NCBI GenBank assembly: GCA_021300155.1
Contig: JAJTID010000017.1
Coordinates: 62,001 to 126,000, forward strand
Length of the DNA: 64,000 nucleotides
Source of the DNA: Pirellula sp.
Lineage (GTDB): Bacteria > Planctomycetota > Planctomycetia > Pirellulales > Pirellulaceae
Direction of reading: 5' to 3'
Part shown: positions 17,474 through 26,000 of the stretch, piece after piece
How the letters are laid out: each line of letters opens with the position of its first letter
Numbering within the stretch: the first letter of the stretch is position 1
The notes under the pieces: generated by a model
Seen by the model: only the letters and a program-made list of their open reading frames with translations
Databases searched by the model: none
Told to the model about the DNA's origin: nothing
Position numbers and translations under genes: made by a program

Positions 17474-19900
17474 ATGATGAAATCGATCTATTCCTTGTTC
17501 GCTGTTGTACTCCTTCAATCCGAACTGCATGCTATCGCGTTAGGTGATGAGCCTGTTGCAAAAGAGAAGTCCGACGAAGCGGCCGTGTCGTTCTTCGAAA
17601 AGCGAATTCGCCCCGTTTTAGTGGAGCAGTGTTATAGCTGTCATGCAGAGTCAGAAAAAACGATCGAAGGGGGGCTTCGACTCGACAACGCACTGGGCTT
17701 GCGAAAAGGAGGCAACAGCGGCCCTGCATTGATTGCTGGCGATCCTGCTCATAGCTTGATCATGCTGGCGATTTCTCATAAAGATGAAAAGCTCCGCATG
17801 CCACCGGACAAGCGGCTGGCGGACGATATCATCCGCGATTTCGAGCAATGGATCGCCATGGGGGCCGCTGATCCGAGAACGGATGCTAATTCTCCAACCA
17901 TGACGCAATCGATGGAGTTGGACGAGAAGCAGAAATGGGCCTTCGCGGTTCCGACGGATCCAGAAGTTCCCAAAGTCCGCAATACTCATTGGCCGCGAAA
18001 CGACATCGATCGCTTTCTTCTCGCAAAAATCGAAGCTGCGGAACTTGCACCACTTACCGAAGCGGACAAACCAACGTGGCTAAGACGTGTTTCGTTTGAT
18101 TTGATCGGACTACCGCCGAGTGTCGCTGAGTTGAATGATTTTTTGTTAGACAATTCGGAGGTCGCATACGAACGCGTGGTCGATCGGCTTTTATCGAGTC
18201 CGCATTACGGAGAGCGATGGGCTAGGCATTGGTTCGATGTGATTCATTACGCTGACACAACAGGTTGCAATTCCGACTTCCCTGTGCCGCAAATGGTTCG
18301 ATACCGCAACTGGGTAATCGATGCATTGAATCGAGATATGCCTTACGATACGTTTGTGCGTCAGCAAATTGCTGGTGACATTCTGGCCGATCGTCTGCCC
18401 GAGACTTCTCCTCAAGAGGAACGCAACGCGTTGGTGATCGCGACGGGTTTCATTGCGAATGCGCGGCGTTTTGGTTCACGTCATGAAGACTATCCGCAAC
18501 ACTTGACGATTGAAGACTCGATCGACATGGTCGGGCGATCGTTTCTCGGAGTCTCGTTGGCATGTGCACGTTGTCACGATCACAAATTTGATCCGATCTC
18601 GAATAAAGACTACTACAGCCTCTACAGCTACTTTCATAACACGCAGTATCCGTGGCCTGGCATTGAGACCGAGGGAATACAACGAGACTTTGTGCCCTTG
18701 ATTCCAAAAGACCGATATGAGGCAGCCGTCAAAGCCAAGGCCGAGCGTAAGAAGCGTTTGAGAGATGAAGTCAAGCGATTGGAGAACGAGCTGAAATCGG
18801 CAATGGACGAAGCCAAAGCGGAACTCACCAAACAACTTGCTGAAGCGAAACAGCAGTCCGATAGTTTTTCAAAACGCCCGCTTGAAATTGAGACGGCGTA
18901 TGCGGTTACCGATAAACCGAAACGTGAATCGGTTCGGGTCCAATACAAAGGAGATCCGACGAAACTCGGCCCGGAAGTCGTGCCTCAAACGCCAGCCACA
19001 CTCGGAGGGAAGCCGTTGGAGGCAAGCACCGATGGAAGCGGTCGATTAGCACTCGCAGACTGGTTAGCTTCGCCTGCCAATCCATTGACGGCACGCGTCA
19101 TGATGAATCGTCTGTGGAAACATCATTTCGGAATCGGGATCGTATCGACACCCAACGACTTTGGCCGACAAGGAAAAGCTCCTTCGCATCCAGAGTTGTT
19201 GGATCACTTGTCGCATCGATTCATTCAGTCAGGTTGGTCCCTGAAAGCCATACATCGCTACATGGTCCTGTCGCAAGCGTATCGATCCCTATCTGTCGGT
19301 GATCCGGCTCAAGAAGCGAAAGACCCGAGCAATCTTTTGTTGCGAGGTTATCGCCGCCAACGATTGGATGCGGAGTCGATTCGCGATGCCATCCTCAGCG
19401 TTGCGGATTCGATCGACCGAAAGCCAGGGGACCAACACCCCTTCCCAAAGCAGCAAGATTGGAAATTCACACAGCACAATCCCTTCAAAGCGATCTATGA
19501 CACGAACAAGCGAAGTGTCTATGTCATGACGCAGCGCATCCAACGCCATCCATACTTAGCCGTGTTCGATGGTGCCGATCCGTCAACGAGTACGGCCGCG
19601 CGCAATGTGAGCACGACGCCATTGCAAGCGCTCTATTTGCTCAACGATGAATTCATTCACGTCCAAGCGGAGAAACTGGCAAAGCGATTGTTAGCTCATA
19701 GTCAATCGATCGATGAACGAATTCGGTTCGCCTTTTCGCTATGCTTGGGACGTTCTGCTTCTGAAGAAGAGGTTCATTTCGCGCGTGAGTTTGTTTCCAA
19801 GGTGCAGAATAACGATACAAAAACGGAAGCTGAGCTTGCTGCTTGGTCTGCTTTGGCTCGATCCATGTTCCGACTGAATGAGTTTGTCTATGTCGATTAA
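17474..19900 (+). CDS. PSCyt1/DUF1549/DUF1553 protein
   Basis: The second DUF1549/DUF1553 protein in the cluster, 808 residues, without Big_2 domains. It has a signal peptide, then a planctomycete cytochrome-C-like segment (PSCyt1) with CYSCH at 53-57 and the downstream RMPPDKRL typical of this domain. DUF1549 follows (about 170-375, including CARCHDHKFDP), then a charged coiled-coil stretch rich in Lys, Glu and Ala (about 415-460), and DUF1553 (about 520-790). Starts 10 bases after the previous stop with AAGGA seven bases upstream. Two CXXCH sites suggest heme c, but attachment is not proven. Its end overlaps the DUF1501 start, so the two are translationally coupled. Confidence 0.85.
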   Translation: MMKSIYSLFAVVLLQSELHAIALGDEPVAKEKSDEAAVSFFEKRIRPVLVEQCYSCHAESEKTIEGGLRLDNALGLRKGGNSGPALIAGDPAHSLIMLAISHKDEKLRMPPDKRLADDIIRDFEQWIAMGAADPRTDANSPTMTQSMELDEKQKWAFAVPTDPEVPKVRNTHWPRNDIDRFLLAKIEAAELAPLTEADKPTWLRRVSFDLIGLPPSVAELNDFLLDNSEVAYERVVDRLLSSPHYGERWARHWFDVIHYADTTGCNSDFPVPQMVRYRNWVIDALNRDMPYDTFVRQQIAGDILADRLPETSPQEERNALVIATGFIANARRFGSRHEDYPQHLTIEDSIDMVGRSFLGVSLACARCHDHKFDPISNKDYYSLYSYFHNTQYPWPGIETEGIQRDFVPLIPKDRYEAAVKAKAERKKRLRDEVKRLENELKSAMDEAKAELTKQLAEAKQQSDSFSKRPLEIETAYAVTDKPKRESVRVQYKGDPTKLGPEVVPQTPATLGGKPLEASTDGSGRLALADWLASPANPLTARVMMNRLWKHHFGIGIVSTPNDFGRQGKAPSHPELLDHLSHRFIQSGWSLKAIHRYMVLSQAYRSLSVGDPAQEAKDPSNLLLRGYRRQRLDAESIRDAILSVADSIDRKPGDQHPFPKQQDWKFTQHNPFKAIYDTNKRSVYVMTQRIQRHPYLAVFDGADPSTSTAARNVSTTPLQALYLLNDEFIHVQAEKLAKRLLAHSQSIDERIRFAFSLCLGRSASEEEVHFAREFVSKVQNNDTKTEAELAAWSALARSMFRLNEFVYVD

Positions 19901-21272
19901 TCCAATGGGAAGACGATCCGTTCTTCAATCGTTTGTTGCCGGCAGTCTTTTGATGCCTGCGATCCTTTCGGAGTTGATGGCGGATGACAAGACCGATTCA
20001 GGGCCACTCGCGCCAAAGACGCCTCACTTTCCTTCCAAAGCCAAGCGAGTCATTTTCATTTTCTCCAACGGTGGCGTGTCGCATATGGACACGTTCGATC
20101 CGAAGCCCAAACTTTTCGAAGCGGACGGCAAGACGTTGGGAGTGGGCGGTGGACTTTCGAATCAACAAAGAAAGTTACTTAAGCCGTTTTGGGATTACAA
20201 ACCGGGCGGCAAATGCGGGACAATGGTCAGCGATTTGTTTCCGCATATTCGAGATCGCATGGACGACATTTGTTTGATACGGTCGATGAAGTCGGATGAT
20301 AACGAGCATGCGAATGCAACATTGGCAATGCATACTGGATCGTTGTTTTTCTCACGGCCTAGTATTGGAGCTTGGGTGAGTTATGGACTGGGGACCATGA
20401 ATCAAAATTTGCCGTCTTTCATGGTATTGGCGTCACAGCTCCCGTATGCGGGCACCCAAGTTTACGCGAACGATTTTCTACCCGCGTATCATCAAGGGAC
20501 CCGAGTTGTTCCTGGCAAAGAGCCCATTCCGAATCTTGCGGCAAGAAGTGCGAGTGCGAGCCAGCAACGAAGCGAATTAGACTTTATAGGGCAGCTCAAT
20601 GAACGTCATCTTCTGGCGCGCGATCAATCGCCAGACTTGGCCGCTCGTATCCGCTCTTTTGAAACCGCGTTCCGTATGCAATCCGAAGCACCAGTGGCGT
20701 TCGATGTTTCGACTGAAACCAAAGAGACACTTGCTCTCTATGGTATCGATGGGAAGGAAACAGAAAGTTTCGGATGGCAATGCCTTGTAGCCCGACGATT
20801 GGCCGAGCGTGGAGTTCGGTTTGTTGAGATACTCGATGGTAGTTCCAGCAGCAATTGGGATCAGCATTCCAACATGCCGGAACATGCCAAGCGAGCCAAG
20901 GTTATCGATCAACCGATAGCGGGCTTACTTGCTGACCTGAAACGTTTAGGCATGCTCGACGATACCTTGGTTGTCTGGACCACCGAGTTCGGGCGAACCC
21001 CAGGTGTGGACGGTGAGAATGGACGTGGGCACCATAGTGCATGCTTCAGCAGTTGGATGGCGGGTGGAGGCGTAAAGTCGGGGATCGCCTATGGGCAAAC
21101 CGACGAGATCGCTGCAACCGTCGCTGAGAATCCAGTCCACTTTCATGATTTCCATGCGACGATACTGCATTTGCTCGGGATCGATCACGAGCGATTGACC
21201 TATCGATTTGCTGGTCGTGATTTTCGATTAACCGACGTGCATGGCCGAGTCATGCATGATCTTTTGGCGTAG
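19878..21272 (+). CDS. DUF1501 protein, Tat-exported
   Basis: A 464-residue DUF1501 protein, a member of the alkaline phosphatase/sulfatase superfamily fold found beside DUF1549/DUF1553 genes in planctomycetes. The N-terminus has a twin-arginine signal (MGRRSVLQSFVAGSLLMPAI). Family motifs include VIFIFSNGGVSHMDTFDPKPKL, LVARRLAERGVRFVEIL, WDQHSN, VWTTEFGRTPGVDGENGRGHHSACFS and the final DFHATILHLLGIDH. Starts at 19878, 19890 and 19905 are all possible; the first two overlap the previous gene. The biochemical activity is unproven. Confidence 0.88.
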   Translation: MSLSMSINPMGRRSVLQSFVAGSLLMPAILSELMADDKTDSGPLAPKTPHFPSKAKRVIFIFSNGGVSHMDTFDPKPKLFEADGKTLGVGGGLSNQQRKLLKPFWDYKPGGKCGTMVSDLFPHIRDRMDDICLIRSMKSDDNEHANATLAMHTGSLFFSRPSIGAWVSYGLGTMNQNLPSFMVLASQLPYAGTQVYANDFLPAYHQGTRVVPGKEPIPNLAARSASASQQRSELDFIGQLNERHLLARDQSPDLAARIRSFETAFRMQSEAPVAFDVSTETKETLALYGIDGKETESFGWQCLVARRLAERGVRFVEILDGSSSSNWDQHSNMPEHAKRAKVIDQPIAGLLADLKRLGMLDDTLVVWTTEFGRTPGVDGENGRGHHSACFSSWMAGGGVKSGIAYGQTDEIAATVAENPVHFHDFHATILHLLGIDHERLTYRFAGRDFRLTDVHGRVMHDLLA

Positions 21273-21300
21273 CCGCGCTGGCTTGCGGCGTCTTTTGTTT
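21272..21300 (+). terminator. Possible intrinsic terminator after the DUF1501 gene
   Basis: Stem GCCGC (21272-21276)/GCGGC (21285-21289) with an 8-base loop, followed by TCTTTTGTTTT. It starts at the last base of the DUF1501 stop codon. The stem is short, so termination may be partial, and the sulfatase 61 bases on could still be co-expressed. Confidence 0.45.
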
Positions 21301-21333
21301 TACATTCTTCTTGAGTTTAGCGTATAGACCGAT

Positions 21334-22827
21334 ATGAACACACGAACAATTATCGCGTTTTGCCAAATCGCATTTGGATGCCTTTTGTGGTTGGCTAACC
21401 ATGCGAGTGCGTTTAGCGATAGCAAGCCGAATGTCGTTGTCTTTTTAGTCGACGATCTTGGGCAACGGGACATTGGTTGTTATGGAAGTACTTTTTACGA
21501 AACACCCAATGTCGATCGACTTGCCAAAGAAGGTGCCAAGTTCACCAGTGGTTACGCTGCTTGTCCGGTTTGCTCGCCAACGCGCGCGAGTTTGATGACA
21601 GGCATGTGGCCGCAACGAACGGGCATCACGGATTACATCGGTGCACCGCTCAAACCAGAGGGGTGGAAACGCAATACGAAACTGTTGCCTGCTCCATACA
21701 CAGATCGACTCAGTTTAGAAGCGCCGACGTTAGCCAAGGCGATGAAGTCTGCGGGCTACGCCACGTTCTTTGCGGGCAAATGGCACTTGGGCCCAGAAGG
21801 ATGGTGGCCAGAGAATCAAGGCTTTGACATCAATCGAGGTGGAATCGACAAGGGCGGACCCTATGGTGGCAACAAGTACTTTTCACCGTATGGCAATCCT
21901 CGGCTCAAAGACGGTCCAGATGGTGAACACCTTCCTGACCGACTCGCATCGGAGACCTCTGCATTTATTCGGGAGAACAAAGACAAACCGTTCTTTGCGT
22001 ATTTGTCGTTCTATTCCGTGCACACACCTTTGATGGCACGTGAAGATCTACGACTGAAGTATGAAGCGAAACGAAAACGACTTGGGCTAGAAGCGAAATG
22101 GGGCCGCGAAGAACCGCGAGATGTGCGGCTAGTGCAGGAGCATGCGGTATATGCAGCGATGGTTGAAGCGATGGACCAAGCGGTAGGGAAAGTGCTCAAC
22201 ACTCTGGACGAACTTGGATTGGCCGAAGACACATTGGTGATCTTTACTAGTGACAATGGTGGACTTTCGACGAGCGAAGGATGGCCAACGTCCAATTTGC
22301 CTTTGCGTGGTGGCAAGGGATGGCTTTACGAAGGAGGGATTCGGGAGCCTTTTCTCGTGCGATGGCCTAAAGTGTTAGCGGCCAGTCGCGAGATCGATAC
22401 TCCTATCTCGAGTCCTGATGTTTTCGCAACGATGCTCGACATCACCAGCTCTAAACCGATAGCAAACCAGATTGTCGATGGCCAAAGTTTGGTGCCGTTG
22501 CTCAAGGGAACGCCATTTCCGGAAAGAGCATTATTCTGGCACTATCCTCATTATGGAAACCAGGGTGGTGCTCCAGGTGCAGCGATTCGTAAAGGAAAAT
22601 GGAAACTGATTGAGTGGTTCGAGGACGCAAAAGTGGAGCTGTACAATTTGGACGAAGATCTCTCCGAGAAAAAAAACGTCGCGTCGTCAGAGACGGCTGT
22701 CGCAGATAGCATGTTAGAGGAGCTTCACGCATGGCAGAAATCCGTAGGAGCTCAGTTTCCAGTGGTGAACGCATCGTACGATGCGAACAAGCAAGACGGC
22801 CGCTTCGCCGCGAGGAAAGCGAATTAA
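21334..22827 (+). CDS. Type I sulfatase
   Basis: A formylglycine-dependent sulfatase of 497 residues. The modification motif is C80-SPTR (in CPVCSPTRASLMTG), so Cys80 should be oxidised to formylglycine by a separate maturase. Metal ligands are in FLVDDLGQRDIG (Asp40, Asp41) and FTSDNGG later; the catalytic Lys/His set is in AGKWHLG. A signal peptide (residues 1-26, cleavage after ANHASA) directs it out of the cytoplasm. It probably removes sulfate esters from polysaccharides, in line with the many sulfatases of marine planctomycetes; the substrate is unknown. It ends the DUF1549/DUF1553/DUF1501 set. Confidence 0.92.
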   Translation: MNTRTIIAFCQIAFGCLLWLANHASAFSDSKPNVVVFLVDDLGQRDIGCYGSTFYETPNVDRLAKEGAKFTSGYAACPVCSPTRASLMTGMWPQRTGITDYIGAPLKPEGWKRNTKLLPAPYTDRLSLEAPTLAKAMKSAGYATFFAGKWHLGPEGWWPENQGFDINRGGIDKGGPYGGNKYFSPYGNPRLKDGPDGEHLPDRLASETSAFIRENKDKPFFAYLSFYSVHTPLMAREDLRLKYEAKRKRLGLEAKWGREEPRDVRLVQEHAVYAAMVEAMDQAVGKVLNTLDELGLAEDTLVIFTSDNGGLSTSEGWPTSNLPLRGGKGWLYEGGIREPFLVRWPKVLAASREIDTPISSPDVFATMLDITSSKPIANQIVDGQSLVPLLKGTPFPERALFWHYPHYGNQGGAPGAAIRKGKWKLIEWFEDAKVELYNLDEDLSEKKNVASSETAVADSMLEELHAWQKSVGAQFPVVNASYDANKQDGRFAARKAN

Positions 22828-23027
22828 CGCATTTGTTTTACCATTGGACGGCAGAATTAAATCAACAGGCCTGGTTCTATGGGCCTTCGAAGTAACTCTA
22901 CGCATGCAGGTAAATGTCGAATAATCGGAATTCTTGCCCTGCAAAACTGTGCAATCGGTGCAAACTGCCCTATCAAACAGGCTAATAGGTTGTAGGGTTC
23001 TTGACTGTCTCTTTTACCGCCCCGATT

Positions 23028-26000
23028 ATGAAATCCCCGCAGGCAGCAGGCGGCCGAGCGAAACCAAACGATCGATGGCCAACTGACATAGTGAACCAGC
23101 CACTTGAATCTGAAACAATGATGCAACCAGCTTCGAAAATCACGCAAGTCAGTCCAATCCATGTCGTAGAGTGCAGCGTTTCAAGTCGAGGATTCTCTTC
23201 CTCGCTTTATGGACGAGAGGACTCGATTTCTCAGGTCCAAGCCTTATTTGATGTCGTCTGCCGTGGACAAGGCCAAACCTTACTTTTGCCTGGACCTTCA
23301 GGAATCGGAAAGACTTCGTTAGCACGAGTCCTCAGAGAACCTGTGATTGCGTCGAATGGGCTGTTTCTCGAGGGTAAGTTTGATCAGTTTGGCAGAAACG
23401 TACCCTTCGTGGCCTTTCGACAGGTACTCTCGCAGTTTTGCCAGACGATTCAAAAAGACACACCAGTTGTCGTTGAGCAATGGAAGGCGCGTATCATCGG
23501 AGCACTCGGTGATTTTGCGCAACTATTGATCGATTTGGAACCTGCATTCGAATCCATCCTCGGCCCCCAAAAACCGATTGCCAGAATTAGTCCGACGGAA
23601 TCCAAACACCGTTTGGCAAACGTTATCCGTTCCTTTTTTGAAGCAATATGCAAGCCCGAACATCCCGTTGTACTTTTTCTAGACGACTGGCAATGGGCCG
23701 ACCCTGCTTCCCAAGAATTGCTCTCCATACTTCATGACGAAGCCCCCCTTCGCTACTTGCTCATTATCGCCGCCTATCGTGAAGATGAGATAGACAACGA
23801 TCATCTCTTTGCAACGATACTAACCCAATTACATTCGAAACATGATCACGTTGCAACGATAGAACTCACCAATCTTACCTCTCAAGATCTTAGCCGACTC
23901 ATTGAAGAAAAGCTCGATGGTAAAATCGAGTCTGTCTCTGATATCGTCCAATGGGTTTTGGATCGAACATCTGGCAATGCCTTCTTTAGTTTGGCTTTTC
24001 TTGATTATCTGCTGGAGTCTCAACAACTTTATCTTCACGATGGCGATCGTTGCTGGCGACTCGACTTACATCGCATTCCGACGGACTATTGTGCGGACGT
24101 TGTCGCTTGGTTCGGGAAGAGGTTGGAGGCACTCGACGAAGGCAGTCGTGAGTTATTGTCCTTGTCGGCTTGTTTAGGGCATCGTTTCGATGTCGAGACA
24201 TTATCGATCATCAGCGGACGCAGCGTCGACGATTGCATTGAAATCCTGACATCCGACTCAATGTCGAAGTTTGTCGTCGCAGATACATCGAGATCTAACG
24301 GTAGCGATTGGCGATTTCTCCATGATCGAATTCAGCAGGCTTCCTACAAGTCCATCAGCACTTCTATTATTGCATCAGTCCGCTTCGACATTGCAAAGCT
24401 TTTGCTTGGTCGATTAAGCGAAAACAGTCTTTCCGAGAGATTGTTTGAAGTCGTTGAACACCTAAACTACGGACTGGACCTTATCGATTCGTACACAGAA
24501 GCCGTTGAGGCGATCGAGCTTAATTTACTCGCAGCAGAAAAATCGCGAGGAGCCGCCGCCTACCGAACTGAATTGCAGTTTTTGCATTGTGCCAAACGTT
24601 TACTGAACGATGATAGATTTTCGTCGATGATTTGGCAATGCAATTCGAAAATGGCTATCCAATTGCTGAAAGAACTTGGCGAAAGCGAGTTTCTGGATGG
24701 GAATCATGAGGTCGCACTGGGGTACGTTCGCGAAGCTGTAAACCGCTCGGAATCGGCCATTGAAAAAGCAGAATTGTTAACTATTGCGATTGTCCAGTAC
24801 ACACTACTTGCAAAATATCCACAGGCAATAGCGACCGGCCGAGAAGCGCTTGCTATCCTTGGGGTCTATCTACCCCTGGATGATTACACGAATGCACGTG
24901 ATCACGAGTTAGCGGAAGTACGACTTGCTGTTCAAGAGAGAACATTCGAAGACTTGAGTTCCATGCCGATCATGGCGGATCCGCGTTGGTGTACGGTGAG
25001 CAAAATCCTGATTACCATGGGTCCTCCGTGTTACCGTTCAGACCAGAGTCTTTGGAGCGTCATTGTTCCCAAAGTAGTGAACTTGACATTGACTCACGGC
25101 CCTATTCCGCAAGTTGGATATAGCCACACAGCCATTGCGGGATTGCTCATGTGGGTTGAGGATGATGTCGCGACGGCCTTGGGATTTAGTGATCTGGCGA
25201 CTCGTTTGATGACAGAAAGATTCACTTCCTCGTCAGACCAAACGGTGTTTCATTTGATGGCTGGTAGCTCGGCATGTCATTGGTTCGGTCACTGTATGCG
25301 AAGTTCTGAACACTACGAACTCGCATACAAGATTGGGTCGAACGCGGGCAACCTTCAGTACGCTGCATATGCCTTCGGCCACAATATGTACTGCCAGTTC
25401 TTCCAAGGAACCAATCTCAGGATTCTCGCTCAAGAGACAAAGAAATGGTTAGCGTTTAGCCGGTCTCGTCGCAATCAGTGGGCCGTCGATCTACTCGATG
25501 CTGGCGCAAGAATAGTGGAGCAAATCTCGTCTATAGATTTGAATCCCGGAACGCAACCCAGCTCAGAGTCGGATTTTATTCATCGTGTGGAAACGAATCA
25601 GAACCAACAAGTGCTTTGTATCTATCATGTGATGCAGTCTTTCACCAGATTGGTTATGGAGGACTTTGAAAGTGCGCTAAGGTACTCGGACAAGGCAGAT
25701 GCGAACATCAGTACGGTTGGTACGCAGGGACTGTTAGCATGGTCGGAACATGTCGCGATTCGAAACATTATTCGAGCATGCCTTTTCAACCAAGTGGACT
25801 TGGAAATCCAGGGTCAGTGGCGTACGGAATTCGAAGCTTCTATGCAGCGATTGACCATTTGGTCGAAGCATGCTCCAGAGAGCTTTGACCACAAGCGTCT
25901 TTTTCTCATGGCCGAACTAGCACGACTCGACGGCCATCCGCTAGAGGCAGGGCGTCTTTACGACGAGGCGATTACGGCCGCGAAAGTTGGAGGTTTTCTA

